Assembly (NCBI RefSeq): GCF_014648675.1
Contig: NZ_BMRO01000001.1
Location: 447,732 to 511,731 of the forward strand
Source of the DNA: Actinomadura livida
Lineage (GTDB): Bacteria > Actinomycetota > Actinomycetes > Streptosporangiales > Streptosporangiaceae
Reading direction: 5' to 3'
DNA: 64,000 nucleotides
The number at the start of each line of letters is the position of its first letter. Positions within the stretch are counted from its first letter, which is position 1. A model generated the notes under the pieces. That model saw only the letters and a program-made list of their open reading frames with translations, had not been told where the DNA came from and did not search any database. This document shows, piece after piece, positions 1 through 8,557 of the stretch. Made by a program: the position numbers and the translations under genes.

Positions 1-1
1 G

Positions 2-862
2 CACGGGCAGCGGCCGTGGGCCCGGCAGGCGCTCTGGGGCCTGTTCCTCACCTCCGCGCTGAACGCCGAGGTGGACGAGGCGGCGCTCGGGCTGTCGGCC
101 ATGGTGTGCCGCCACGCGCTGTTCGGGCGCGCCGACGCGGCCGACATCGGGCTGCCGCTCGTGCCGCTGGATGAGCTGCACGGCGGCCCGGCGCTGCGGC
201 GGATCGCGGAGATGGGCGGGACCGTCCGCCTCAAGGCCAAGGTCGAGGCGGTCACCACCGACCCGAAGGTCGTCGTGGACGGCGTCCCGATGGCCGCCGA
301 CGCGGTGATCATGGCGGTGCCGCACGACGCGGCGGCGCGGCTGCTGCCCGCGCAGGCGCTGCCGGACCCGCTGCCCTGGCCCGAGCTCGACGCCAGCCCG
401 ATCGTGAACGTGCACGTCGTCTACGACCGCCCGGTCATGGACGGGCCGTTCGCCGCCGCCGTCGGCTCGTCCGCGCAGTGGGTGTTCGACCGGACGGCCG
501 TGAGCGGGCTGCGCGGCGGCCAGTACCTCGCGGTCTCGCTGTCGGCCGCGGACCGCTGGGTCGACATGCCGACCGCCGAGCTGCGCGCCCGGTTCGTGCC
601 CGAGCTGCGGCGGCTGCTGCCCGCCGCGCGGGACGCCCGCGTCCGGGACTTCTTCGTGACGCGGGAGCGGCGCGCGACGTTCCGGCAGCGCCCGGGCACC
701 GCGGCCGCCCGCCCCGGCGCGGCGACGCGGGCGGCCGGGCTGTTCCTGGCCGGCGCGTGGACCGACACGGGCTGGCCCGACACCATGGAGGGAGCAGTGC
801 GCAGCGGCCTCACCGCCGCGCGCCTGGCCCGCCGCCACCTGGAGGGGGTGCGGGACCGGTGA
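2..862 (+). CDS. hpnE: Hydroxysqualene dehydroxylase HpnE, 3' part (partial)
   Basis: The gene enters from the left edge in the frame starting at base 2; 286 residues are visible and the N-terminal FAD-binding part is outside. The C-terminus ends with the flavin amine-oxidase/phytoene-desaturase signature AGAWTDTGWPDTMEGAVRSG, which closes the FAD site. In the HpnCDE route HpnE converts hydroxysqualene to squalene, the substrate of the cyclase two genes downstream. Its TGA (860-862) overlaps the GTG of the next gene, so the two are translationally coupled. A carotenoid desaturase is the alternative by family, but the downstream hopanoid genes argue for HpnE. Confidence 0.85.
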   Translation, partial: HGQRPWARQALWGLFLTSALNAEVDEAALGLSAMVCRHALFGRADAADIGLPLVPLDELHGGPALRRIAEMGGTVRLKAKVEAVTTDPKVVVDGVPMAADAVIMAVPHDAAARLLPAQALPDPLPWPELDASPIVNVHVVYDRPVMDGPFAAAVGSSAQWVFDRTAVSGLRGGQYLAVSLSAADRWVDMPTAELRARFVPELRRLLPAARDARVRDFFVTRERRATFRQRPGTAAARPGAATRAAGLFLAGAWTDTGWPDTMEGAVRSGLTAARLARRHLEGVRDR

Positions 863-1887
863 CGGCTGTTCCCGGCTCGATGACCGATGTCCGTGAGCTG
901 GTCGACGGCGCGCTGCGCGCCGCGGTCGGCCGGCTCGACCCGCGCACCTACCGGGTCGCCGCCTACCATCTCGGCTGGACGGACAAGGAGGGCCGGCCGC
1001 GCAAGGCGCCCGCCGGCAAGGCGCTCCGCCCGGCGCTGGCGCTGCTGTCGGCCCGCGCCGCGGTGGCGCCGCAGGAGAGCGCCCTTCCGGGGGCGGTCGC
1101 GGTCGAGCTGACCCACGCGTTCTCGCTCCTGCACGACGACATCATGGACGGCGACCGGACGCGGAGGCACCGCCCGGCGGCGTGGACGGTCTTCGGCGAG
1201 GCGTCCGCGATCCTGGCCGGGGACGCGCTGCTCGCGCTCGCCGGCGAGGTCGTGCTGGAGGCGCCCGGACAGGGCTCCGCGCGGGCGGCGCGCGTGCTCG
1301 CGGCCGCCACGCGGCGCCTCATCGCGGGCCAGGCCCTCGACATGGACCTGGAGACCCACCACAAGCGCGCCGGCCTGGACGAGTGCATGTCGATGGCGGC
1401 CGACAAGACCGGCGCGCTGCTGGCGTGCTCCTGCGCGATCGGGGCCGTCCTGGACGGGGCGTCCGAGCCCCTCTGCGCCGCGCTTGAGGCGTTCGGGGCC
1501 GACCTCGGGATCGCCTTCCAGCTCACCGACGACCTCCTCGGCATCTGGGGCGACCCTGCCGCCACCGGCAAGCCCGCGCTGTCGGACCTGCGCTCCCGCA
1601 AGATGTCGCTGCCGATCGTGGCGGCGCTGAACTCGGGCAGGCCCGAGGCCGCGCGGCTCGCGGAGCTTTACGCGCGCCCCGGACCGCCCGAGGACGACCT
1701 GTCCGAGGACGAGCTGGCCGAGGCCGCCGGCCTGGTGGAGGCGGCCGGTGGGCGCGCCTGGGCCGAGATGGAGGCCGAGAGCCGCATCCAGCGCGCCGCC
1801 GAGCACCTGGTCACGGCCCGGATCCCGGATCCCGTGCGGGCCGACTTCCTGCGCATCGCCGACTTCGTCACCCGCAGGGACCACTGA
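859..1887 (+). CDS. Polyprenyl (isoprenyl diphosphate) synthase
   Basis: Trans-prenyltransferase of 342 aa from the GTG at 859 (GTGA overlap with hpnE); an ATG at 880 is a second possible start. The first Asp-rich motif DDIMD is at residues 93-97 and the second, DDLLGIWGD, at 224-232; both bind diphosphate through Mg2+. The family condenses isopentenyl diphosphate with allylic diphosphates. Placed between hpnE and shc, it most likely supplies farnesyl diphosphate for squalene, but chain length cannot be decided from the sequence. Its TGA shares a base with the ATG of shc. Confidence 0.88.
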   Translation: MTAVPGSMTDVRELVDGALRAAVGRLDPRTYRVAAYHLGWTDKEGRPRKAPAGKALRPALALLSARAAVAPQESALPGAVAVELTHAFSLLHDDIMDGDRTRRHRPAAWTVFGEASAILAGDALLALAGEVVLEAPGQGSARAARVLAAATRRLIAGQALDMDLETHHKRAGLDECMSMAADKTGALLACSCAIGAVLDGASEPLCAALEAFGADLGIAFQLTDDLLGIWGDPAATGKPALSDLRSRKMSLPIVAALNSGRPEAARLAELYARPGPPEDDLSEDELAEAAGLVEAAGGRAWAEMEAESRIQRAAEHLVTARIPDPVRADFLRIADFVTRRDH

Positions 1888-3761
1888 TGACGGCGGTGGA
1901 GACGGGGACGCGGACCCGGACGGCGGCCGAGGCGCTGGAGGCGGCGCGCGAGCACCTGCTGCTCCTGCAGTCGCCGGAGGGATGGTGGAAGGGCGAGCTG
2001 CAGACCAACGTGACGATGGACGCCGAGGACCTGCTGCTGCGCGAGTTCCTCGGCATCCGCACCGGCGCCGACACCGACGAGACGGCCCGCTGGATCCGGT
2101 CGCGGCAGGCTCCGGACGGCACCTGGGCGACCTTCCACGGCGGCCCGCCCGACCTGTCCACCACGGTCGAGGCGTACGTGGCGCTGCGGCTCGCCGGGGA
2201 CCCGCCCGACGCGGACCACATGATGCGCGCGGCCGCCTACGTCCGCGGCGCGGGCGGCATCCCGGCGACCCGGGTGTTCACGCGCTTCTGGCTGGCGATG
2301 TTCGGCCGGTGGCCGTGGGACGAGCTGCCCGTGCTGCCGCCGGAGATGATGTTCCTGCCGCGCTGGTTCCCGCTGAACGTCTACGACTGGGCGTGCTGGG
2401 CTCGGCAGACGATCGTTCCGCTGGCGGTCGTGGGGGCGCTGCGTCCCGTCCGGCCGCTGCCGTTCGGGCTGGACGAGCTGGCGCCCTTCGACGACGTCCC
2501 GCGGAACCGGAGGCGGGGCCTGCCGGGGTGGGACACGGCGTTCGAGACGCTCGACCGGGCCCTGCACGTGTACGAGCGGCGGCCCGTGCGGGGGCTGCGG
2601 CGGGCCGCGCTCCGCCGCGCCGGGGAGTGGATCATCGCGCGGCAGGAGCGGGACGGCTCGTGGGGCGGCATCCAGCCGCCCATGGTGTACTCCCTGATCG
2701 CGCTGCACCTTCTCGGTTACGGCCTGGACCACCCGGTCGTGCGGCGCGGCCTGGACGGCCTCGAACGCTTCACGATCCGGGACGCGGAGGGACGGCGGAT
2801 CGAGGCGTGCCAGTCCCCCGTCTGGGACACCGTCCTCGCGATGAACGCGCTCGCCGACGCGGGACTGCCGGAGGGGCACCCGGCCCTGGAGCGGGCCGCG
2901 GAATGGGTGATCGGCGAGGAGGTCCGCGGCCCCGGCGACTGGGCGGTGCGGCGGCCCGACCTGCCGCCGGGCGGGTGGGCGTTCGAGTTCGACAACGACT
3001 GCTACCCGGACGTCGACGACACCGCCGAGGCCGTCATCGCGCTGAACCGCGTGCGGCATCCGCTGGCCGAGCCCGCGATCGAGCGGGGCGTCCGCTGGAT
3101 GGCCGGGATGGCGTCCCGGGACGGCGGCTTCGGCGCGTTCGACGCCGACAACACCCGCGGGCTGTGCCGCAGGCTCCCGTTCTGCGACTTCGGCGAGGTC
3201 GTCGACCCGCCGTCCGCCGACGTCACCGCGCACGTCGTGGAGGCCATGGCGCACCGCGGCATGGCCGACTCGCTGACGGTCAAGCGGGCCGTGGTGTGGC
3301 TGCTGAAGGCGCAGGAACCCGACGGGTCCTGGTTCGGCCGGTGGGGCGCCAACCACGTGTACGGCACGGGCGCCGTCGTCCCCGCGCTGATCGCCGCGGG
3401 CGTCCGGCCCGGCAGGCCGGAGATCCGCGCCGCGGTGGAGTGGCTGGAGCTCCACCAGCGCGACGACGGGGGCTGGGGCGAGGACCTGCGCTCCTACCGC
3501 GACCCGTCGTGGATCGGGCGGGGCGTCTCGACGCCGTCGCAGACCGCGTGGGCACTGCTCGCGCTGCTCGCCGCCGGGGAGCGCGGCGAGGCCGTCGAAC
3601 GCGGCGTCGGCTGGCTGGCCGAGCACCAGCGGGCCGACGGCACGTGGGACGAGGACCACTTCACCGGCACCGGGTTCCCCGGCGACTTCTACATCAACTA
3701 CCACCTGTACCGCCTGGTGTTCCCGATCTCGGCGCTGGGCCGGTACCTGAAGGGTGCATGA
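1887..3761 (+). CDS. shc: Squalene-hopene cyclase
   Basis: A 624-aa class II triterpene cyclase, full family length. The protonating DxDDTA motif is at residues 375-380 (DVDDTA). Several QW repeats are visible, such as QERDGSWGG, QEPDGSWFGRWG and QRADGTWDED, and the C-terminus FYINYHLYRLVFPISALGRY is typical. The enzyme is a monotopic membrane protein that folds squalene into hopene/hopanol, the core of bacterial hopanoids. It sits between the prenyl synthase (1-base overlap) and hpnH (3-bp gap), so the genes form one operon. Confidence 0.96.
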   Translation: MTAVETGTRTRTAAEALEAAREHLLLLQSPEGWWKGELQTNVTMDAEDLLLREFLGIRTGADTDETARWIRSRQAPDGTWATFHGGPPDLSTTVEAYVALRLAGDPPDADHMMRAAAYVRGAGGIPATRVFTRFWLAMFGRWPWDELPVLPPEMMFLPRWFPLNVYDWACWARQTIVPLAVVGALRPVRPLPFGLDELAPFDDVPRNRRRGLPGWDTAFETLDRALHVYERRPVRGLRRAALRRAGEWIIARQERDGSWGGIQPPMVYSLIALHLLGYGLDHPVVRRGLDGLERFTIRDAEGRRIEACQSPVWDTVLAMNALADAGLPEGHPALERAAEWVIGEEVRGPGDWAVRRPDLPPGGWAFEFDNDCYPDVDDTAEAVIALNRVRHPLAEPAIERGVRWMAGMASRDGGFGAFDADNTRGLCRRLPFCDFGEVVDPPSADVTAHVVEAMAHRGMADSLTVKRAVVWLLKAQEPDGSWFGRWGANHVYGTGAVVPALIAAGVRPGRPEIRAAVEWLELHQRDDGGWGEDLRSYRDPSWIGRGVSTPSQTAWALLALLAAGERGEAVERGVGWLAEHQRADGTWDEDHFTGTGFPGDFYINYHLYRLVFPISALGRYLKGA

Positions 3762-3764
3762 GAC

Positions 3765-4769
3765 ATGGCGATGCCACTGCGCCAGAGCCTGCGGGTCGGC
3801 GGGTACGTGCTGCGCAACAGGCTGGCGGGACGCAAGCGCTTCCCGCTCCTGCTGGAACTGGAGCCCCTGTACGCGTGCAACCTGGCGTGCGCGGGCTGCG
3901 GGAAGATCCAGCACCCGGCCGACGTGCTCAAGCAGCGGATGCCCGTCGAGCAGGCGGTCGCGGCCGTCCGCGAGTGCGGCGCGCCGATGGTGTCGATCGC
4001 GGGCGGCGAGCCGCTGATGCACCCGCAGATCGGGGAGCTGACCGCCGAGCTGGTCAGGATGCGGCGGTACGTGTTCCTGTGCACGAACGCGGCGCTGATC
4101 CCGAAGAAGATCGACCGGTTCGAGCCGTCCCGCTACTTCGCGTGGGCCGTGCACATCGACGGGCTGCGCGAGCGGCACGACGCGTCCGTCTGCAAGGAGG
4201 GCGTCTTCGACCAGGCGGTCGAGGCGATCAGGATGTGCAAGGAGCGCGGGTTCCGGGTCACGACGAACACGACCGTGTTCAACACCGACACCCCGCAGAC
4301 CGTCATCGACGTCCTCGACTACCTCAACGACGAGCTGGCCGTCGACCAGATGATGATCTCGCCCGCGTACGCCTACGAGAAGGCGCCCGACCAGGAGCAC
4401 TTCCTCGGCGTCCAGGAGACCCGGAGCCTGTTCCGCAAGGCGTTCGCGGACGGCCGGCGGGAGCGCTGGCGGTTCAACCACTCGCCGCTGTTCCTCGACT
4501 TCCTCGAAGGCAAGACCGACTTCCCGTGCACGGCGTGGGCGATCCCGTCGTACTCGCTGAAGGGCTGGCAGCGGCCCTGCTACCTGATGGACGACGGCTA
4601 CACCGCCAGCTACCGGGAGCTGGTGGAGACGACCGACTGGGACGCCTACGGGCGGGGACGCGACGACCGCTGCGCGAACTGCATGGCGCACTGCGGGTAC
4701 GAGCCCACCGCCGTGTTCGCGACGATGGGCTCACTGAAGGAGTCGCTGCGCGCCGTGCGCAGCGTGTGA
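3765..4769 (+). CDS. hpnH: Adenosyl-hopene transferase HpnH (radical SAM)
   Basis: 334 aa. The radical-SAM cluster motif CxxxCxxC is C38, C42, C45 (CNLACAGC), followed by the SAM-binding GGEPL. A C-terminal Cys-rich segment (CANCMAHCGYEP) resembles the SPASM-like tail of HpnH. HpnH adds 5'-deoxyadenosyl to hopene, the first step of side-chain extension toward bacteriohopanepolyols. It is the last gene of the operon here; hpnG and later tailoring genes are not in the window. Convergent with the PAP2/acyltransferase fusion across the 15-bp repeat array. Confidence 0.95.
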   Translation: MAMPLRQSLRVGGYVLRNRLAGRKRFPLLLELEPLYACNLACAGCGKIQHPADVLKQRMPVEQAVAAVRECGAPMVSIAGGEPLMHPQIGELTAELVRMRRYVFLCTNAALIPKKIDRFEPSRYFAWAVHIDGLRERHDASVCKEGVFDQAVEAIRMCKERGFRVTTNTTVFNTDTPQTVIDVLDYLNDELAVDQMMISPAYAYEKAPDQEHFLGVQETRSLFRKAFADGRRERWRFNHSPLFLDFLEGKTDFPCTAWAIPSYSLKGWQRPCYLMDDGYTASYRELVETTDWDAYGRGRDDRCANCMAHCGYEPTAVFATMGSLKESLRAVRSV

Positions 4770-4812
4770 GCCCGGCGGGCGGTGCCGCCGGCGGGCCGTA
4801 GGGCCCGGCGGC

Positions 4813-4947
4813 GGCACGGTGGTCAGCGGCACGGTGGTCAGCGGCACGGTGGTCAGCGGCACGGTGGTCAGCGGCACGGTGGTCAGCGGCACGGTGGTCA
4901 GCGGCACGGTGGTCAGCGGCACGGTGGTCAGCGGCACGGCCGTCAGC
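4813..4947. repeat. 15-bp tandem repeat, 8 perfect copies plus 1 degenerate
   Basis: Unit GGCACGGTGGTCAGC is repeated without change from 4813 to 4932, then once more with two substitutions at 4933-4947. The degenerate copy carries the stop codon (4943-4945) of the minus-strand gene, and because 15 is a multiple of 3 every copy repeats that TGA in the same frame. The array fills most of the gap between two convergent genes. It makes long false ORFs reading TTVPL repeats. It looks like slippage expansion of a gene's last codons. Confidence 0.95.
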
Positions 4948-6937
4948 GCGGCCCGTCCCGCAGTTCCTCGAGCACGTCGCCGAAGGCCGCCATCAGCGCG
5001 TCGGCGTCGTCGGCCAGCCCGGGATCGAGGGAGAGGCCGAAGCACAGCTCCCCGTCGATGCCCAGCCCGGCGATCGCGAACGCCGTGCCGGGCGCCAGCG
5101 GGACGATCGGGTACACGGCGGTGAGGGGCGCCCCGGCCAGCCGCAGCGGCCCGGCGGTGGCGGGCAGGCTCGACACGGTCCCCTGGAGGAAGCGGCCGCT
5201 GTAGGACATGCGGGCGAAGCGCCGGTGCAGCGGCGCCGGCAGGAAGCGTCCGGCCTGCCACATCACGAACCATGCCGCCTGCCCGCGGGTCCCGGAGCGC
5301 AGCACCCGGGCGCGTTTGGCGATCACGGCGAGCCGGTCGGTCTCGGCCATCTTCCCGACGGGCAGGTCCACCATGACGGCGGTGGTGTGGTTGCCGACCA
5401 TCGCGCTGCCCGGCGGCCGCATCATCAGCGGCACCGCGACGCGGACGGCGGCGGGCCGCCCCTCCTCCTCGCCCATGACCCGGTTCAGGGCGCCCGCGAA
5501 CGCGCAGAGGACGACGTCGGTGACGCGGGCGCCGTGGCGGCGGCCCGTGTCGCGCACCTCCGCCAGCGGGAGCCGCATGGTGCCGTACCGGCGCTCCGGC
5601 GTGCCGGACGACGGCAGCCGCTCCGGGCGCGTGACGGCGGTGGCGAGCTGCGCGAGCCCGGCCGCGGTCGCGAGCGCCCTGCGCAGCGGCCGGCGCGGTG
5701 GCGCGGGCACCGGCGCGGGCGGCGGCTCCATCAGGTGGACCGCCTGCGCGACGATGCCGACGCCGTCGGCGACCACGTGGTGCATCAGGTACACGACGGC
5801 GGTGCGGCCCGGCGCGGCGCCCTTCAGCACGACCATGCGCCACGGCGGCCGGTCCAGCGGCAGCCGCTCGGCCTGCAGTTCGGCGACGGCCTCGCGCACG
5901 CCGGCCATGCCGTCGACGCGCCGCTCCATGACGTGCCACTCCCAGTCGACCGGGTCGTGGTCCCGCCAGAGCGGCCGGCGCCAGCGGCCGCGCCCGGTGA
6001 GCCGCTGCCGGAACCGGGGCAGCCCGTCGAGCCGCGCCCGGATCTCCCGGACGAGGTCCGCGCGGCCGACCTCCCGGGCGGCGGTGTCCAGCATGATCAG
6101 GCCGCCGGCCTGCTGCGGGGCGGCGGGCGTCTCCACGGCCATGAAGAACGCGTCCGGGCCCTCGACCTTCGGAGCCGGCGGGCGGGACGCGCGCTCGGCG
6201 ATGTAGACCGGGATGGCGACGAACGGGATCGCGGCGACGGCGTCCAGCAGGAAGTGGTTCGCGGTGGCCATGATGACGTAGAGGGTCACCAGGATGTGCA
6301 CGATGTTGAGCACCTGCACCCAGCGCTTGGCCTTCACGCGGGCGAGTTCCACGCCGACCCACATCGTCCAGGCCATGTGCAGGGACGGCACCGCCGCCAG
6401 CTGGTCGGCGTGCTCCACCAGCGGCGACCCCCACGACCCCCACGTGCCGCCGAGGTAGACGGTGTCGATGAAGCCGAGGTCGGGCATCAGGCGCGGCGGC
6501 ATGACCGGGTACAGCACGAAGCAGGTGAGGCCGCCCAGGTTCAGCAGGATGAACGAGTTGCGGGCCGTCCGGTACCGCTCGGGATGGCGCAGGAACAGCC
6601 AGAGCAGCAGGGCGAGCGCGCTGGCGATGTAGGTGATGGCGTACTCGTAGTTCGCCAGCACCCGCAGGATGCCCTGGTCGGCGAGCCACCTGTTGAGGGA
6701 GAGCTCGATGTCGAGGCGCAGGGCGCGTTCGAGGCTGTAGATCGCCTCGCCGTGCTCCCGGGCGCGGCCGATCCTGGCCTCCTCGGGAAGGCCGGCCACG
6801 ACCAGGTACACCCCGAACAGCAGCAGTCCGAGCAGCATCTCGCGCCGGGCGCTCAGCCGCGCCCGGGCCGCCGTACCGGTGGTGAGCACCGTGTCCCGCA
6901 CGGTGACCGCTTCGCCAGTGCCCATCGTCCTCCCCAT
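4943..6937 (-). CDS. PAP2/AUR1-like membrane domain fused to WS/DGAT O-acyltransferase
   Basis: 664 aa. The N-terminal half has several membrane segments and PAP2/inositol-phosphotransferase motifs PSLHMAW (184-190) and NHFLLD (227-232), holding the paired catalytic histidines. From about residue 260 it becomes a wax ester synthase/diacylglycerol acyltransferase domain with the catalytic HHxxxDG motif HHVVADG (386-392). Phosphatidate dephosphorylation followed by acylation to triacylglycerol is an attractive reading of the fusion, but AUR1-type domains may use other lipids. An internal ATG at 6925 has a better ribosome site (GGGAGGA) than the ATG at 6937. Ends inside the tandem repeat. Confidence 0.85.
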   Translation of the reverse strand: MGRTMGTGEAVTVRDTVLTTGTAARARLSARREMLLGLLLFGVYLVVAGLPEEARIGRAREHGEAIYSLERALRLDIELSLNRWLADQGILRVLANYEYAITYIASALALLLWLFLRHPERYRTARNSFILLNLGGLTCFVLYPVMPPRLMPDLGFIDTVYLGGTWGSWGSPLVEHADQLAAVPSLHMAWTMWVGVELARVKAKRWVQVLNIVHILVTLYVIMATANHFLLDAVAAIPFVAIPVYIAERASRPPAPKVEGPDAFFMAVETPAAPQQAGGLIMLDTAAREVGRADLVREIRARLDGLPRFRQRLTGRGRWRRPLWRDHDPVDWEWHVMERRVDGMAGVREAVAELQAERLPLDRPPWRMVVLKGAAPGRTAVVYLMHHVVADGVGIVAQAVHLMEPPPAPVPAPPRRPLRRALATAAGLAQLATAVTRPERLPSSGTPERRYGTMRLPLAEVRDTGRRHGARVTDVVLCAFAGALNRVMGEEEGRPAAVRVAVPLMMRPPGSAMVGNHTTAVMVDLPVGKMAETDRLAVIAKRARVLRSGTRGQAAWFVMWQAGRFLPAPLHRRFARMSYSGRFLQGTVSSLPATAGPLRLAGAPLTAVYPIVPLAPGTAFAIAGLGIDGELCFGLSLDPGLADDADALMAAFGDVLEELRDGPR

Positions 6938-7058
6938 AACGGCTGTTACCCAAGTTTCCTGCGATCAGACGGGGGCGCCCGGAACCGGGGACCGCGTCCG
7001 GAACGTCGCGCCGGGGACGGAAAGTTCTCGGGAACAATCTAGCTCATTCGGTCGTCTT

Positions 7059-7101
7059 CGATATATCGTTGGTGTATCGCGAGAGATCATAGAGAGATCT
7101 C
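7059..7101. promoter_or_regulatory. Candidate PadR operator/promoter region
   Basis: Just upstream of the PadR gene lie two palindromes, CGATATATCG (7059-7068) and GAGATCTC (7094-7101), in a locally AT-rich patch. AT-rich TATCG-type palindromes are common ahead of PadR genes, so autoregulation is likely by inference. The ribosome site AGAAGGTGG (7102-7110) follows directly. Confidence 0.45.
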
Positions 7102-7118
7102 AGAAGGTGGTGTAGAAC

Positions 7119-7841
7119 ATGGGACACCGGCATGGGCACGGCGGCCCGCGGGGCCGCGGCGACTCCCCGAACCTCGGCTGGCTGTTCGGCGGCGGCCCCG
7201 GTCCCGGACCGTGGGGCCCGCCCGGCTTCGGCCCCGGCGGGCGGCCCCCGTGGGCGCGCGGGCGCGGCGGCCCGTGGGGGCGGGGCCCGAAGGCGCGCAA
7301 GGGGAACGTCCGCGCGGCGATCCTCGTCCTGCTCGCCGAGGAGCCGCGCAACGGCTACCAGATCATCCAGGAGATCCACGAGCGCAGCGGCGGGGCCTGG
7401 AAGCCGAGCCCCGGCGCGGTCTACCCGGCGCTGCAGCAGCTCGCCGACGAGGGCCTGATCGCGGGCGAGGAGGCGGCCGGGCGGCGGTCCTTCCACCTCA
7501 CCGACGAGGGGCGCGCCCACGTCGAGGAGAACGCCGCGCGGCTGGCCGAGCCGTGGGCGGAGATGACGCCCGAGTACGGCGAGGGCGTCCCCGAGCTGTT
7601 CCGGCAGGCCGCGCAGATGGGCGCCGCGGTGATGCAGATCGTCCACTCCGGTTCCGGCGAGCAGGTCGCGCAGGCCAGGGACGTCCTGTCGAACGCGCGG
7701 CGCGACCTCTACCGGATCCTCGCCGACGACATCGACGGCACGCACGACGCGGCCCACGACGATGACACCGACGATGACACCGGCGACGACACCGGCGACG
7801 ACACCGGCACGGGCCCGACGTCCGCGCACCACGGGGAGTGA
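7119..7841 (+). CDS. PadR family transcriptional regulator
   Basis: 240 aa. A Gly/Pro/His/Arg-rich N-terminal 55 residues precede a PadR winged helix (GNVRAAILVLLAEEPRNGYQ ... PSPGAVYPALQQLADEGLI). A dimerisation helix region follows. The C-terminus ends in an acidic Asp/Thr/Gly repeat encoded by a short GACGACACCG-type repeat. The start is supported by AGAAGGTGG 8 bases upstream. It is co-transcribed with the DUF1707 membrane protein 2 bp downstream, a common PadR partner arrangement. The effector is unknown. Confidence 0.9.
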   Translation: MGHRHGHGGPRGRGDSPNLGWLFGGGPGPGPWGPPGFGPGGRPPWARGRGGPWGRGPKARKGNVRAAILVLLAEEPRNGYQIIQEIHERSGGAWKPSPGAVYPALQQLADEGLIAGEEAAGRRSFHLTDEGRAHVEENAARLAEPWAEMTPEYGEGVPELFRQAAQMGAAVMQIVHSGSGEQVAQARDVLSNARRDLYRILADDIDGTHDAAHDDDTDDDTGDDTGDDTGTGPTSAHHGE

Positions 7842-7843
7842 AC

Positions 7844-8362
7844 ATGGCACGCCAGGACGAGCCGCGCGACGAGATGCGCATCGGTGACACCGAACGGGAC
7901 GCCGTCATGGTCGCGCTCCACGACCACTTCGCGGCGGGACGGCTCGACCGCGGGGAGCTGGACGAGCGCATGGACGCCGTGCTGTCCGCCAAGACGCGCG
8001 GCGACCTGCGGCCCCTCGTCCGCGACCTGCCCGCGCCGACCGGCCTGCCCGAACCGGACCGGCGGGCGCCGTCGTCCATGGAGGGCGCGGCGGTCATGTT
8101 CGGCGGGCCCTGGCACCCGGCGTGGCAGGAGCACCACCGGCACATGGCCCGGCGCAGGCATCGGCACATGGCACGGGGCCACCACCGGCACGGGCCGCCT
8201 TTCCCGGCGTTCCCGCTGCTGCTCGCGGTGTTCCTCGTGCTGGCGTTCACGGTCGGGCCGGGCGCGGGGGTCCTCGCCGTCCTGCAGATCGCGCTGGCCG
8301 TCTGGATCGTCCGCGCGGCGCTGCTGGCCTTCGGCGCGCGAAAGTCCGGCCGCTCAACCTAG
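7844..8362 (+). CDS. DUF1707 (SHOCT-like) membrane protein
   Basis: 172 aa from the ATG at 7844 (GGGGAG 5 bases upstream). Residues about 10-55 are a DUF1707 domain (MRIGDTERDAVMVALHDHFA ... GRLDRGELDERMDAVLSAKT). A His/Arg-rich stretch (HHRHMARRRHRHMARGHHRH) may bind metal or acidic lipid. Two hydrophobic segments end the protein (FPLLLAVFLVLAFTV and VLAVLQIALAVWIVRAALLA). Coupled to padR. Function is unknown; the family is often linked to envelope regulation. Confidence 0.8.
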   Translation: MARQDEPRDEMRIGDTERDAVMVALHDHFAAGRLDRGELDERMDAVLSAKTRGDLRPLVRDLPAPTGLPEPDRRAPSSMEGAAVMFGGPWHPAWQEHHRHMARRRHRHMARGHHRHGPPFPAFPLLLAVFLVLAFTVGPGAGVLAVLQIALAVWIVRAALLAFGARKSGRST

Positions 8363-8545
8363 TCCCGCGTCCCTCGCGAGGAGCCCCGCCTGGGTCCGGT
8401 CGGCGCAGCCGAGCTTGTCGAGGACGCGGGAGCCGTGGCCCTGCACGGTGGCCTCGCTGAGGTGGAGGCGTCCCGCGATCTGCGCGTTGGACATGCCCTC
8501 GCCGAGGCAGGCCGGCACCCGGGCGTCCTCCGGGCGAGCGCGGCG
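8354..8545 (-). pseudogene. Remnant of a LuxR/NarL-type response regulator (HTH only)
   Basis: The minus strand encodes the C-terminal GerE/LuxR helix-turn-helix in frame to a TGA at 8354-8356: GEGMSNAQIAGRLHLSEATV and RVLDKLGCADRTQAGLLA. The upstream stop (about 8554) removes any receiver domain, so only about 60 residues remain. The 3' end overlaps the last codons of the DUF1707 gene by 9 bases. It reads as a decayed regulator squeezed between two live genes. Confidence 0.6.
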
Positions 8546-8557
8546 GACTGAGCCGGG

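Noticed and set aside
1668..4691. Very long minus-strand ORF (about 1000 codons) antisense to the hopanoid genes, and similar long ORFs opposite most genes
   Set aside because: Arg/Pro/Gly/His-rich nonsense composition with no motifs; an expected shadow of high-GC coding DNA, while the plus frames carry intact SHC and HpnH motifs.
4813..4947. Possible CRISPR array or repeat protein (VPLTT repeats)
   Set aside because: Units are directly adjacent 15-mers with no spacers, and the repeat peptide is out of frame with any real gene; it is a tandem minisatellite.
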